Below, piece after piece: positions 7,826-17,905 of a DNA stretch of 39,653 nt; the first letter of the stretch is position 1, and each line of letters starts with the position of its first letter. The notes under the pieces were generated by a model. That model was not told the origin of the DNA. It saw nothing but the letters and a program-made list of their open reading frames with translations, and did no database searches. The DNA comes from Erysipelotrichaceae bacterium OttesenSCG-928-M19 (GTDB lineage: Bacteria > Bacillota_I > Bacilli_A > JAJDGJ01). Both the position numbers and the translations under genes were made by a program. The stretch is taken from positions 1-39,653 of the forward strand of contig JAJDGJ010000009.1 in NCBI GenBank assembly GCA_030265585.1, given 5' to 3'.

Positions 7826-10471
7826 ATGAACAATAGAAATCCAAGACAAAGTCTAATTGACAAAGTAAATGATTCTAATATTCATGGAGAGTATGAAGAA
7901 TATAACCCAATTATTGATCACGAAGAAATTCCCCTTCAAAAAATAAAAAAACAACGTAGAATATTTAATAATCGATTTTTTAATAATATATGGCAAACCT
8001 TTTTTTCTAGTAAAGATATTGAAAGCAAACCATTACGTTATTTTGATCGCTTTTTAAAAATTAGTTTTAATATCGGATTGGTAGCTTTTCTAGCTTTTGC
8101 AGTAATTATCATTACTAGCCCTAATCAATATACTAAAGAATTAATTTATCGTAAAGATGATACTTTAGTTTATGATAGTAAGAACAAATTAATTGGTAAA
8201 ATATCGCAGCAACGTGCTGATGGAGAAAATGTTCAAAATATTACGTATGATCAAATGAACCAAGGCATTATCAACTCTGTTGTTGGTACTGAAGATGCTG
8301 GTTTTTTTAAACACCATGGTTCAGATATTTTAAACACTGTTGAAAATGGTTTTAAATCAATTGTATTAAGAAATTCAAGTGCTGGTGGTAGTTCCATTAC
8401 CCAACAAATCATTGGTGAAAGTCATGTTGGAAGAATTGGTAACTCATCAATTACTAGAAAAATCAGAGAAATCTTTCTTTCAGGAATTGCTGAAACCCAA
8501 TTGTCTAAAACACAGATTTTGGAATCATATTTAAATTATTTTGGATTTGGACAAGGAAATGTTAGAGGTGTTGAATTGGCTAGTAAGTATTTTTTCAACA
8601 GTCATGTTACTGATTTAGATTATATTCAATCTTCTATTTTAGTAGGTACATTAAATATGCCTTCAGCTGCTAATCCTCTAGGAACAGCAACTGAAAATGG
8701 TTATGTTAATGAATCACAAAACCGCTTGGAAACAGTGCTTCTCGCTAATAAAAATCAAGGTTATTTAAAAGATAGTGAGTATTATTTATTACAACAAGTA
8801 CAGGTTGCTAACGAAGTCGATTTTAATAAAACAACAACTTCAAATCCTTATCAAGCTTATATTGATGTCGTCGCTAAAGAATTACAGGAAAAATATAATG
8901 TTGATCCTTTTGTAAAGTCATTAAAAGTTTATACGAATATGGATACTAGTGCACAAAAATATGCTAATGAGATAACTAATAAAGAACATGTCTATGTTCC
9001 AAATAATAAACTTAATTTTGGTTTTATGGTTTCAAAAACACAAACTGGTCAGATTGTTGCCTTAAGTGGTGGAAAGCAATATCGAAAAAGTGGCGCTTAT
9101 CTATTCAATAATGCCACTGATAATAAACAGCAGCCAGGTTCAGCCTTTAAGCCAATCATCGACTATTCCCCAACCTTTGAGTTTTTACATTGGTCTGATC
9201 GAACACCAATTAGTAATGCAGCCTATAAATATCCTAATACAGGAGAAAGTGTTAGTAACCACGACAATCAAGTCGGTGGTGTTTACACAATGGATCAAGC
9301 GCTAGCAAACTCTCGTAACTTAACTGCCTTACGTGCTATGGAAGCTGTTTATACTGAAGTTGGCTTTGATAAATTAACAGAATACTTAAATCGCTTTGGT
9401 TTTAATTTCAGCTCTAGTGAAGTTGTTCCTGCCTATGGTTTAGGGGGATTAGAAACTGGTGTGACACCAAAACAAATGAATGCTGCTTATCAAACCTTTG
9501 GTAATGGTGGTTATTATATTGAGCCTTATACCATAAGACAATTCAGTGATGAAGATGGTAATGTCACAAAATATAGTACTGAGAAAAAACAAATAATTGA
9601 TGAGAAAACTGCTTTTATGACTTCAACTACATTAGAACGTTCTACTAAAGTATCTGGAAGCTATGTTGGAACAGCAAACTACAATGCTTCACCATATGCA
9701 GCAAAAACAGGAACTTCGAACTGGGATGAAAGCGGTGAACAATATGGTATTCCTAATCTATCACCAAAAGATACTTGGTTTGCTGGTTATACAACTGAGT
9801 ATACGATGAGTGCTTGGGGAGGCTATGATACTAAAGAAATCAAAAAAGGATACTATCCAGATTATGCTAGTGGCGCTCATGATTACTCAGCTAAAATATG
9901 GGGAGCTATGATGACTAAATTAGCAACCGGAAAAGAAAAATCATATTTGGAAATGGATTTACCAGAAGGTATTGTTGAAAGATCATTTGATACTAAAACT
10001 CCACCTCCATACAAAACATCATATTATTCAGGTTATAATAATAAAGCATATTTTTACTCGGATAATGTTCCAAAGGGTTATTCAAATACTTATGATAACT
10101 CTGATTTAAAAACCTCGTTATCGGTTTCTGGTTCTAGAATAAGAGCGAAATTTAGTGAAGCACCTACAAACTATCTACAAACTTTAGTTGTTGGTTCACA
10201 ATCAGCTAGTGGTTCTAGTACTTTAACATTGAACGCTAATGACTATGACATTGTTACTGCCTATTTTACTTACAATGGAAAACAGTATGCGACAACTTCA
10301 AAATGTTATTATAGTGGTAAACTGTACAATAGTTGTCCTAAAAAGAAAAATAATAATGAAGACAATAATAATGATGAAGAAGAATCAATTGAAGAAACTG
10401 ATCCTGAAACTTCAGCATTTAATTTCTTTCCCAATAGCAGCGTCTTTGGTATCGCTTTTAAAAACTTTTAA
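7826..10471 (+). CDS. ponA: Class A penicillin-binding protein 1 (first tandem copy)
   Basis: Bifunctional peptidoglycan synthase of 881 residues. A long cytoplasmic N-terminus (~85 residues) is followed by one membrane helix (~residues 85-106). The GT51 glycosyltransferase domain has EDAGFFKHHG and GGSSITQQIIG. The transpeptidase domain has SAFK (SxxK), SRN (SxN) and KTGTS in order, so all catalytic motifs are intact. A C-terminal beta-like region follows, with a Cys-x9-Cys pair, then an Asn/Asp/Glu-rich tail. It has no PASTA domain. It follows recU closely and resembles the next gene over nearly its whole length, indicating tandem duplication. Confidence 0.95.
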   Translation: MNNRNPRQSLIDKVNDSNIHGEYEEYNPIIDHEEIPLQKIKKQRRIFNNRFFNNIWQTFFSSKDIESKPLRYFDRFLKISFNIGLVAFLAFAVIIITSPNQYTKELIYRKDDTLVYDSKNKLIGKISQQRADGENVQNITYDQMNQGIINSVVGTEDAGFFKHHGSDILNTVENGFKSIVLRNSSAGGSSITQQIIGESHVGRIGNSSITRKIREIFLSGIAETQLSKTQILESYLNYFGFGQGNVRGVELASKYFFNSHVTDLDYIQSSILVGTLNMPSAANPLGTATENGYVNESQNRLETVLLANKNQGYLKDSEYYLLQQVQVANEVDFNKTTTSNPYQAYIDVVAKELQEKYNVDPFVKSLKVYTNMDTSAQKYANEITNKEHVYVPNNKLNFGFMVSKTQTGQIVALSGGKQYRKSGAYLFNNATDNKQQPGSAFKPIIDYSPTFEFLHWSDRTPISNAAYKYPNTGESVSNHDNQVGGVYTMDQALANSRNLTALRAMEAVYTEVGFDKLTEYLNRFGFNFSSSEVVPAYGLGGLETGVTPKQMNAAYQTFGNGGYYIEPYTIRQFSDEDGNVTKYSTEKKQIIDEKTAFMTSTTLERSTKVSGSYVGTANYNASPYAAKTGTSNWDESGEQYGIPNLSPKDTWFAGYTTEYTMSAWGGYDTKEIKKGYYPDYASGAHDYSAKIWGAMMTKLATGKEKSYLEMDLPEGIVERSFDTKTPPPYKTSYYSGYNNKAYFYSDNVPKGYSNTYDNSDLKTSLSVSGSRIRAKFSEAPTNYLQTLVVGSQSASGSSTLTLNANDYDIVTAYFTYNGKQYATTSKCYYSGKLYNSCPKKKNNNEDNNNDEEESIEETDPETSAFNFFPNSSVFGIAFKNF

Positions 10472-10480
10472 TATTTGGTG

Positions 10481-10509
10481 TTCATTTAAATATTTTTATA
10501 TGGTATAAT
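10481..10509 (+). promoter_or_regulatory. Internal promoter before the second PBP1 gene
   Basis: TTCATT (10481-10486), 17 bases, TATAAT (10504-10509) with an upstream TGG giving an extended -10. It suggests the second copy can be transcribed independently. Confidence 0.6.
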
Positions 10510-10539
10510 TAAAAATATTTAGTACTAAGGAATGAAGTT

Positions 10540-12876
10540 ATGAAAAAAAGAAATATTAAAAAGAAAACAAAAAAATCTTTACCAATAAAAATTCTTGATA
10601 TTTTTTTAAATATCAGTTTTTTTGGTTGTCTTATTCTTGGCGGCTATTTTATCTACTCATATACCCAACTACCTGCCTTGGAAGTTGATAATATGATTCG
10701 TCCTAATGATAGTTATGTTTATGATAGAAAAGATCGCTTAATTGGTACGATTTCACGTAAAAAAGAAAACCAAGAAAATATTAGTTACAACGCTATGAAT
10801 CAATCAATCATTAATACTTTAGTTGGAACTGAAGATTCAACATTCTTCACTCACAAAGGTATCGATATTATCAATACGGCCGAGAGTGCTTTAAAATCTG
10901 TAACTGGAACAGTAAAATCTGGTGGTAGTTCAATTACGCAACAAATAATTGGTTGGTCACATTTGGATCGTAATGAAAGAACTGTTTCTAGAAAAGTTAA
11001 AGAAATTCTCTTAGCCTTCAAAGTTGAAAGAGAAATTGATAAAAGTGAAATCATGGAATTATATTTAAACTATTTCTTCTATGGTAAAAATAATATTCAT
11101 GGTATCGAAAAAGCAAGTGAGTTTTTCTTTAATAGAAACGCTTATGAATTAGATGTTGTTCAATCAGCTTTAATGACAGGAACCCTAAACTCACCTTCGA
11201 CCTATAATCCTTTAGGTACTTACGATAGTGCAACAAAAACATATACTAATTATTCAAAAAATCGCTTAGATAATGTTTTATTAGCTAATAAAAACCAAGG
11301 TTATATTCCAACATCAGAATATTTTTTACTACAACAAGTTCAAGTCGAAAATACTGTTGAAATTAATGATATTACTAAATCAAATAAATATAATTCTTAT
11401 ATTGATTTAGTACGTCGTGAAATGGAAGATAAATATAAAGTTGATTTAACAACAACTTCAACAAAGATTTATACTAATATGGATGTTAAAGCACAAAAAC
11501 ATGCTGACAATATTATTAAAGGTAAAATAGCTGGTGCTGAATTACCTGAAAAGGATATGAACTTTGGCTTTGTATTATCTGATACACAAACCGGAGCAAT
11601 ACGAGCTGTTGGTGGTGGAAAACAATATCGTAAAGGTGGCTCAATGCTATTAAATAATGCGATTGACTTAAAACAACAACCTGGTTCTGCTTTTAAACCA
11701 ATTATTGACTATGCACCAACTTTTGAGTTTCTTCATTGGCCTAATAAAGCACCAATTAGTAATGCTGCGATGAAATATCCGGGAACTAATACATCAATTA
11801 GAAACTATGATGGAACAACTGGTGGTGTGATGACAATGGATAAAGCCATTGCAACTTCAAGAAACTTAACGGCAGTTCGAGCTATGGAAGCCGTCGTTAA
11901 TAAAGTTGGTTTCGATGGCTTAAACAAATATTTAACTGCTCTAGGTTTTGATTTTAAAGATAGCGAATTAGCTTATGCATATGCTCTTGGTGGTACTAAA
12001 ACTGGAGTTAGTCCAGTCCAAATGAATGGTGCATACCAAGCTTTTGGAAATGGTGGCTATTATATTGAACCATGGACAATTAGATATTATACTAATGAGG
12101 ATACTGGTAAAAAGATTGTTAATCCAACTAAACCAGTCCAAGCAATTGATAAAAGAACATCATTTATGATTTCCAATACTTTAGAAACTTCAACTAAATC
12201 TTCAGGTTTATTAGCAGCTGCTAACTTTGGTGGTATTCCTTATGCTGCTAAAACAGGAACATCTAACTGGGGTACTGAAGGTGCACAATATGGTATTCCT
12301 AACCTTTCCCCTAAGGACTCTTGGTTCTCAGGTTATACAAGTCGCTATACTTTATCAGTATGGAGTGGCTATGATGCTAAAGGGATCAAAAAAGGTAAAT
12401 ACCCAGCTTGGGGTCGACAACATGATTATGCTGCTATTATTTGGGGTTCTATGATGAGAAAAATGAGTAATGGTAAAGAAAAATCATACCTGAATGCAAA
12501 AGTACCTGAAGGAATCGTTCAATCTTCATTCGATCCAAAAACACCAGCACCATTTAAATTCCCAGCTGGTTCGGGAGATGTTGGTTATTTCTATACAGAT
12601 AATCTACCAAGTGGAACGGCTAAGCCAAATGTCGAAGAAAGTGATTTTGTAATCACAGCTTCATATTCTAATGGTAAATTGACTGTTTCATTCAAAGATG
12701 TTGATGTTACAGGTGTCAAACAAACAGTTAAGATTGGCAGCAAGACTGCTAATTCTGGTGGCACTTATAATATGAAAGAAGGCCAAGCCTTCACCGCATA
12801 TTATACTTATGATGGCAAAATATACGGCACAATAAGTGGCTGTGTTAAAAATAATAAACTTACAACAAAATGTTAA
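10540..12876 (+). CDS. Class A penicillin-binding protein 1 (second tandem copy)
   Basis: Second bifunctional peptidoglycan synthase, 778 residues, paralogous to the preceding gene. It has a short basic N-terminus, a membrane helix (~residues 17-42), GT51 motifs EDSTFFTHKG and GGSSITQQIIG, and transpeptidase motifs SAFK, SRN and KTGTS. The C-terminal beta-like region ends in a Cys-x9-Cys pair (GC...KC) matching that of the first copy, but the acidic Asn-rich tail and the long cytoplasmic N-terminus are absent. The two copies therefore differ mainly where partners such as GpsB would bind. AAGGAA lies before the ATG; it has its own promoter and a strong terminator. Confidence 0.94.
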   Translation: MKKRNIKKKTKKSLPIKILDIFLNISFFGCLILGGYFIYSYTQLPALEVDNMIRPNDSYVYDRKDRLIGTISRKKENQENISYNAMNQSIINTLVGTEDSTFFTHKGIDIINTAESALKSVTGTVKSGGSSITQQIIGWSHLDRNERTVSRKVKEILLAFKVEREIDKSEIMELYLNYFFYGKNNIHGIEKASEFFFNRNAYELDVVQSALMTGTLNSPSTYNPLGTYDSATKTYTNYSKNRLDNVLLANKNQGYIPTSEYFLLQQVQVENTVEINDITKSNKYNSYIDLVRREMEDKYKVDLTTTSTKIYTNMDVKAQKHADNIIKGKIAGAELPEKDMNFGFVLSDTQTGAIRAVGGGKQYRKGGSMLLNNAIDLKQQPGSAFKPIIDYAPTFEFLHWPNKAPISNAAMKYPGTNTSIRNYDGTTGGVMTMDKAIATSRNLTAVRAMEAVVNKVGFDGLNKYLTALGFDFKDSELAYAYALGGTKTGVSPVQMNGAYQAFGNGGYYIEPWTIRYYTNEDTGKKIVNPTKPVQAIDKRTSFMISNTLETSTKSSGLLAAANFGGIPYAAKTGTSNWGTEGAQYGIPNLSPKDSWFSGYTSRYTLSVWSGYDAKGIKKGKYPAWGRQHDYAAIIWGSMMRKMSNGKEKSYLNAKVPEGIVQSSFDPKTPAPFKFPAGSGDVGYFYTDNLPSGTAKPNVEESDFVITASYSNGKLTVSFKDVDVTGVKQTVKIGSKTANSGGTYNMKEGQAFTAYYTYDGKIYGTISGCVKNNKLTTKC

Positions 12877-12882
12877 CTTAAG

Positions 12883-12916
12883 AAGAATGATTACCAAATT
12901 AATCATTCTTTTTTTA
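12883..12916 (+). terminator. Intrinsic terminator of the PBP1 pair
   Basis: Perfect 11-bp stem AAGAATGATTA (12883-12893) / TAATCATTCTT (12900-12910), 6-base loop, followed by a T-run. Confidence 0.88.
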
Positions 12917-12973
12917 TACGCGTAATTTTTTAAAAGCAACATTTTCCTATACTATGCTAATTTCAAAAAATAA

Positions 12974-13002
12974 TTGCGTAATCATTAAATTTACTATATA
13001 AT
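12974..13002 (+). promoter_or_regulatory. Promoter of potABCD
   Basis: TTGCGT (12974-12979), 17 bases, TATAAT (12997-13002), 49 bases before potA. Confidence 0.65.
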
Positions 13003-13051
13003 AAGTCTTACTAAACTTTTAGTTTTATAATATAAACAAAGGAGGATGACA

Positions 13052-14101
13052 ATGAAAAAATTAATTGAGTTAAAAAACATTTCTAAAGCATTTGATGAAA
13101 ATCAAATCTTAGAAGACTTCAACTTATATATTAATGAAAATGAATTCATAACTTTAGTAGGCCCATCAGGATGTGGAAAAACCACCTTATTAAGGATTAT
13201 TGGTGGTTTTGAAAGTGCTGATAGCGGTCAAGTTATTTTTAATAACAAAGATATTTCTCTATTGGATGCTAATGAGCGTCCTATAAATACCATCTTCCAA
13301 AAATATGCATTATTTCCTCATTTAAATGTCTATGATAATATTGCTTTTGGTTTAAAGATGAAAAAGAAAACAAAAGAAGAAATTGATGAGTTAGTCAATT
13401 GGTCATTAAAATTAGTAAACTTAGAAAAAATGAAGACACGCTCTATCGATCGTCTTTCTGGTGGGCAGCAACAGCGAATTGCTATTGCACGAGCGATTGT
13501 TAATAAACCTAAAGTATTGCTTCTTGATGAACCTCTAGGAGCTTTAGATTTAAAACTACGTCAAAATATGCAATATGAATTGAAGGAGCTTCAACAAGAT
13601 CTTGGTATTACCTTTATCTATGTAACCCATGATCAAGAGGAAGCCTTAAGTATGTCTGATACTGTAGTTGTTTTAAATGATGGAATCATCCAGCAAATTG
13701 GAACTCCTGAAGATATTTATAATGAGCCAAAAAATCGTTTTGTGGCAAATTTTATTGGTGAATCAAATATTATTAAAGGCAGATATCTAGGCAATAAATT
13801 AGTAGAATTTGAGAATACTATTTTTGAATGCGTTGATACTAATTTTGTAGTTGATGAACCATGTGATGTTGTCATAAGACCAGAAGACTTTGATGTTGTT
13901 CCTTTAAAACAGGCTAAACTTACAGGTATAATTACTGATAAAGTTTTTAAAGGAGTTCACTATGAATTTTGTATTGATATTAATGAAAAGGAATATATTG
14001 TTCATGCTTATGAAGACAAAGAAATTGGCGATCAAATTGGTTTAAGTGTTGATCCTTTTGAAATCCATTTAATGAAGGTTAACGAAAATGAAAACACGTA
14101 A
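13052..14101 (+). CDS. potA: Spermidine/putrescine ABC transporter, ATP-binding protein
   Basis: PotA powers polyamine import as a dimer under the PotB/PotC permeases. The 349-residue protein has Walker [10 protein letters not shown] (~residue 38), the signature LSGGQQQR (~residue 134), Walker [10 protein letters not shown] and the switch His in VTHDQEEA, followed by a C-terminal TOBE domain (~240-349) typical of PotA/MalK-type ATPases. The track start (13046) abuts GGAGG; the ATG at 13052 has a 6-base spacer. It overlaps potB by 14 bases and is first in a tight four-gene operon. Confidence 0.95.
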   Translation: MKKLIELKNISKAFDENQILEDFNLYINENEFITLVGPSGCGKTTLLRIIGGFESADSGQVIFNNKDISLLDANERPINTIFQKYALFPHLNVYDNIAFGLKMKKKTKEEIDELVNWSLKLVNLEKMKTRSIDRLSGGQQQRIAIARAIVNKPKVLLLDEPLGALDLKLRQNMQYELKELQQDLGITFIYVTHDQEEALSMSDTVVVLNDGIIQQIGTPEDIYNEPKNRFVANFIGESNIIKGRYLGNKLVEFENTIFECVDTNFVVDEPCDVVIRPEDFDVVPLKQAKLTGIITDKVFKGVHYEFCIDINEKEYIVHAYEDKEIGDQIGLSVDPFEIHLMKVNENENT

Positions 14102-14906
14102 TATTAGTTTACCACTCTATCTCATTTGGCTTTTTGTCTTAGTCTTTATTCCTTTTTTAATAATGTTATTTTTATCATTCACTAAAACTCGAGGTCTTGA
14201 TTTCTCACATTTAGTTTTTTCTTTAGATAATTTTAAAGATATCTTAGATCCTATCTATTTTGATGCTTATGTGAATTCAATTGTTCTTTCAGCAATTGCT
14301 TCTTTATTGTGTCTATTAATTGGTTATCCTGTAGCCTATATTTTAACTAACTTAAAAAGTAATAAGTTAAAGAATATCTTACTAGCAATGTTTATTTTAC
14401 CAATGTGGTCTAATATGTTACTGCGTATCATCGGGTGGGAAATACTATTTAATCCCCATAGTATTCTCAACAGTATTGGCATTAGTTTTGATTTAATTGG
14501 TAGTCCATTAGCAATCATCATTGGGATGGTCTCAACTTATTTACCATTAATGATTTTTCCAATTTATACCTCACTAAACAAACTAGAGAGCTCACTTCTT
14601 GAAGCAAGTTATGATCTAGGGGCTAGTAAGTTTCAAACTTTTAAAAGTGTTATTCTTCCACTATCTTTACCTGGTATTTATAGTGGTCTAACAATGACTT
14701 TTCTACCAAGTGCCACTAACTTTGCTTTACCAGAAAGACTAAGTGGAGGCAATATCAATCTTTTAGGAAATATCATCAATAGTAATTTTGGTAAATCATT
14801 TAATTATGGTTTTGGTAGCTTGTTATCAGTAATTTTAATAAGTGTTATTTTTGTTTTAGTCTTCTTTATCAATCGTAAAGACAAGGATGGTGATTTATTA
14901 TTATGA
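14088..14906 (+). CDS. potB: Spermidine/putrescine ABC transporter permease PotB
   Basis: Integral membrane subunit, 272 residues, with six predicted helices and a binding-protein-dependent permease EAA loop ([20 protein letters not shown], ~residue 170) that contacts PotA. It overlaps potA by 14 bases and potC by ATGA, indicating translational coupling. Order and size match the potABCD operon of E. coli and Bacillota. Confidence 0.94.
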   Translation: MKTRNISLPLYLIWLFVLVFIPFLIMLFLSFTKTRGLDFSHLVFSLDNFKDILDPIYFDAYVNSIVLSAIASLLCLLIGYPVAYILTNLKSNKLKNILLAMFILPMWSNMLLRIIGWEILFNPHSILNSIGISFDLIGSPLAIIIGMVSTYLPLMIFPIYTSLNKLESSLLEASYDLGASKFQTFKSVILPLSLPGIYSGLTMTFLPSATNFALPERLSGGNINLLGNIINSNFGKSFNYGFGSLLSVILISVIFVLVFFINRKDKDGDLLL

Positions 14907-15694
14907 TGAAAAAATCTAGTAAAGTTTTATTAGTTATCTTAGCTTTAGCTGTTTTATATATACCCATTTTAATAATTTGTTTTTTATCATTTAATGATTC
15001 ACTACGACCATATGAATTTAGTGGCTTTACTTTAAAATGGTATAGTGAAATTTTTGCAGAAAAAACTTTATATGAAGCAATCATTAATTCTTGGATAATT
15101 GCCTTGTTTGCTACTGCTATTTCAACCATCTGTGGCACTTTCATTGCAATTAGAATAAGTAAACTCAAACAAAAACATCGTCAGACTGTTATGTTTTTAA
15201 ATAATTTGCCGATTGTTAATGCTGATATTGTTACTGGTATTTCACTGATGATTATCTTCAGTATCTTAGGTCTTCATTTTGGAAAATACACAATGTTATT
15301 AGCTCATATCTTCTTTTGTATTCCCTTTGTTGTTTTAAGTGTCTTACCACGCTTAAAAATGATGGATGAAAATAGTTATGATGCCGCACGTGATTTAGGT
15401 TGTACACACCTCCAAGCTGTTTTTAAAGTTATTATCCCTGCTATCAAAGTAGGAATAATTAGTGGCGCCTTAATTGCTTTTACGATGAGTATCGATGATT
15501 TTATTATATCCTATTATACAACTGGTGATGGTTTTTCCAACTTCTCAACATGGATTTATTCACGCTTAAATCGACGCTCATTTTCACCAGCAGCCTATGC
15601 TTATAATACAATCATCACTTTTGGTTTATTAATTATTTTAATTTATATTAATTTAAATAGTAAAGGAGACAACAAACATGAGAAAAAACATTAA
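14903..15694 (+). CDS. potC: Spermidine/putrescine ABC transporter permease PotC
   Basis: Second permease, 263 residues, six predicted helices, EAA loop DAARDLGCTHLQAVFKVIIP (~residue 155). It starts on the ATGA overlapping the potB stop; the second Met is an equal candidate start. It overlaps potD by 17 bases. Its role is the partner half-channel to PotB. Confidence 0.94.
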   Translation: MMKKSSKVLLVILALAVLYIPILIICFLSFNDSLRPYEFSGFTLKWYSEIFAEKTLYEAIINSWIIALFATAISTICGTFIAIRISKLKQKHRQTVMFLNNLPIVNADIVTGISLMIIFSILGLHFGKYTMLLAHIFFCIPFVVLSVLPRLKMMDENSYDAARDLGCTHLQAVFKVIIPAIKVGIISGALIAFTMSIDDFIISYYTTGDGFSNFSTWIYSRLNRRSFSPAAYAYNTIITFGLLIILIYINLNSKGDNKHEKKH

Positions 15695-16760
15695 ACTATT
15701 ACTATCTTTTCTTCTCATTAGCTTCCTTATTGGCTGTAGTCCTAATACTAAAAACGAAAGTCTCTACATTCTTAATTGGGGTGATTATATTAATTATGAT
15801 CTTCTCGATAAATTTGAAAAAGAATATGATGTTGAAGTAATCATTTCTGAAGTGGAATCTAATGAGGCTATGTATGAACAGATTAAAATGAATCGAACAT
15901 CTTTTGACATTGCAATTCCTAGTGATTATATGATCGACCAATTAGAAAAGGAACATCTTCTTAAAGAAATTGATTATAGTTTATTAAAGAATTATGATAA
16001 GAAAATGTTTTCTACTATATCTAGTGAACATGCTCCTGAATCAAAGAACTTTATTCCCTATTTCAATGGAACGATTGGAATTATGTACAGTACAAAAAAT
16101 ATTAAGGATATCAAAAAAACCATTGAAGCTAATGGTTGGTCGACACTTTTTGATGATGGTTTAATTAAGAATGCTAAAGTTGGTATGTATAACTCAAGTC
16201 GTGATGCTTTTGCAGCTTCACTGCTTCATCATAGCTATAGTCTTAACACAAACAATGATAGTGAACTAAATCAAGCCTATAAAAGTCTTAAAAACACTAA
16301 ATACAATGTTTATGGTGATGATAATCTAAAAAAGAATATTGTAACGGGAAATCTTGATTATGCTTTAGTATACTCTGGTGATTATTATGAAGAGCTTATC
16401 GTAGCAACTGAAGAAGAGCGTACGATTAATTTTGGCTACTATGTTCCCAATAATACTAACTATTGGCAAGATGGTATGGTTATTCCTAAAGATGCTAAAA
16501 ACTATGAACTTGCTCATACTTTCATTGATTTTATGCTTGAAGATGAAAATGCAATAGAAAATACTGAATATATTGGCTATGCATCACCTATCAATAGTGT
16601 TATGGACTATTTAGAAAGTGATAATGAATATGATTATTTAACTAGTGATCCTTTTTATAATCCAAATGAAATTAAGAACTTAAAACCTGAATCATTTAAA
16701 TTTCTTGGTATTGAATATATGATAAAATTAGAAGAATTATTTACTAAATCAAAAAGTTAA
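15678..16760 (+). CDS. potD: Spermidine/putrescine-binding lipoprotein PotD
   Basis: Substrate-binding protein, 360 residues, tethered to the outer face of the membrane. The N-terminus is a lipoprotein signal with lipobox LIGC (Cys ~20). The mature protein opens with 'YILNWGDYINYDLLDKFEKEY', characteristic of the PotD/PotF family, and later has 'FIPYFNGTIGIMY' and 'NYWQDGMVIP', regions that line the polyamine pocket in the family. AAAGGAGA lies before the ATG within potC. The stop codon overlaps that of the convergent VanZ-like gene. Polyamine specificity (spermidine versus putrescine) cannot be read from the sequence. Confidence 0.93.
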   Translation: MRKNIKLLLSFLLISFLIGCSPNTKNESLYILNWGDYINYDLLDKFEKEYDVEVIISEVESNEAMYEQIKMNRTSFDIAIPSDYMIDQLEKEHLLKEIDYSLLKNYDKKMFSTISSEHAPESKNFIPYFNGTIGIMYSTKNIKDIKKTIEANGWSTLFDDGLIKNAKVGMYNSSRDAFAASLLHHSYSLNTNNDSELNQAYKSLKNTKYNVYGDDNLKKNIVTGNLDYALVYSGDYYEELIVATEEERTINFGYYVPNNTNYWQDGMVIPKDAKNYELAHTFIDFMLEDENAIENTEYIGYASPINSVMDYLESDNEYDYLTSDPFYNPNEIKNLKPESFKFLGIEYMIKLEELFTKSKS

Positions 16761-16788
16761 GTATTGGTCTTTACTAATACTTTTTTTA
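16757..16788. terminator. Terminator after potD, shared with the convergent gene
   Basis: Stem AAGTATTGGT (16759-16768) / ACTAATACTT (16773-16782) with one G-U pair and a CTTT loop, then seven T on the + strand. The convergent gene ends inside it. Confidence 0.8.
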
Positions 16789-17275
16789 TAACTTTATAAA
16801 TACAATAACCAATTAGATAACCAATTATATTTAAAAAAAGATAGTATAAATTAAACTGCATACCTAAAATTGGCAATAATTTAATTAAAGTAAAAGTAAG
16901 TAAAATTATTATAAAAAACTTGTGCCTTTTAAAAATATAATAAAATAAGAAAAAGAGCAATAAATTTATATGTGAATAAACCATAAAATATGTATGCATA
17001 CTACTTAAAGGATAGTTGATTAAATTGTAAAAATAGAAAGCTAGCTTAGATAAGAAGTTAGCATCAATAATATCATTTTGAGCAATAAACACTTTCATAA
17101 TACCAATAATAATTAGTAAATAAACTACTTTTAAAGCTATTACAAAAAAGATATGTTTACGTTGCAACACTAAAAATACTATTAAACAAGCTAATAATAA
17201 ACTTGCATTAATAGAGAGACTAATATTTTGAAAACTAAAGATTTATAGTTGATAAAAAAAGATTTGTTTTAACAT
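16757..17275 (-). pseudogene. VanZ-like membrane protein gene interrupted by an in-frame stop
   Basis: The ORF track gives 137 residues from a GTG at 17170 with no ribosome binding site. Reading upstream in the same frame, the frame stays open through a full membrane helix (SLLLACLIVFLVLQRKH) and continues to an ATG at 17275 with a well-placed GGAG (17285-17288). It is interrupted only by a TAA at 17243-17245, codon 11. Without that stop the product would be ~172 residues with about five hydrophobic helices and a C-terminal 'LYYLFLNIIGYLIGY' stretch like VanZ-family proteins. The simplest reading is a recent nonsense mutation; restart from the GTG or a sequencing error remain possible. The VanZ assignment is tentative. 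Confidence 0.6.
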
Positions 17276-17308
17276 TTTTATAGACTCCAATCATTTTTAT
17301 TATAGCAT

Positions 17309-17336
17309 AAAAAAAATAAGCATTTAGCTTATTTTT
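17309..17336 (-). terminator. Terminator of the flippase-rsuA-ECF operon
   Basis: Stem AAAAATAAGC (17312-17321) / GCTTATTTTT (17327-17336), ATTTA loop. On the - strand a run of eight T follows. It overlaps the end of the ECF gene. Confidence 0.8.
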
Positions 17337-17884
17337 ATTGTTTTATTTAAAACCATTACGATTGGCGGTACCACGATTACAGCTGCAATTATTTCTAAAA
17401 CACTATTAATACTAAAGACAGCCATTAAAACTTGAGTAAAGCCTTCTGGAAATGAGTGTCTTGCAAAAATAAAGATCATTCCTAAAACCATTACCGTATG
17501 TAAGAATGTTGCAATAGCACTCGTTAAAGCTAAAGCAAAGGTCTTATTATTTATTACTTCAACTAATTTTTTAAAGAGATAAAAAGCGATTAAAGCAAAT
17601 AGAATTCTTGGTAAAACACTGACTAATGGATTTTGAAAAACAATGTCAGCAATACTACTTGGTCTAAACATTGCTACTAACCAACTTGATACCCCAAAAG
17701 TTGTTCCTGAAATAAGCGCTAGACTACGTTCATTAAAAGATATTGAGCCAATTATTGTTGGAATATGGATAATTGTTATTGCCATAACCCCAACTTGAAT
17801 ATAGCCTAAAAAAGGTACTGCCGCCATTAATAAAATAATAGCGATGATCATGGCACTAAAAGCCATTTTTCTTGTTTTATTCAT
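17324..17884 (-). CDS. ECF transporter S component (substrate unknown)
   Basis: S components bind a vitamin or micronutrient and associate with a shared EcfA/EcfA'/EcfT module for import. The 186-residue protein has about six hydrophobic helices, begins MNKTRKMAFSAMIIAIILL with the cytoplasmic helix-1 pattern common to S components, and has 'HIPTIIGSISF' in the second helix region. The track start (17896) is a GTG within the binding site GGGAGG; the ATG at 17884 is preferred. The gene follows rsuA by 21 bases, in one operon. No riboswitch or ECF module is in view, so the substrate cannot be named. Confidence 0.82.
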   Translation of the reverse strand: MNKTRKMAFSAMIIAIILLMAAVPFLGYIQVGVMAITIIHIPTIIGSISFNERSLALISGTTFGVSSWLVAMFRPSSIADIVFQNPLVSVLPRILFALIAFYLFKKLVEVINNKTFALALTSAIATFLHTVMVLGMIFIFARHSFPEGFTQVLMAVFSINSVLEIIAAVIVVPPIVMVLNKTIKIS

Positions 17885-17905
17885 TTGTCCTCCCACTATC
17901 GTCCA

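Noticed and set aside
12688-12942. 84-residue - strand ORF at the end of the second PBP1 gene
   Set aside because: It overlaps the PBP1 C-terminus and the terminator hairpin; no independent support.
17170-17290. Separate small gene upstream of the 137-residue membrane ORF
   Set aside because: The open frame is continuous with that ORF and its start region fits one longer gene, so it was merged into the pseudogene call.
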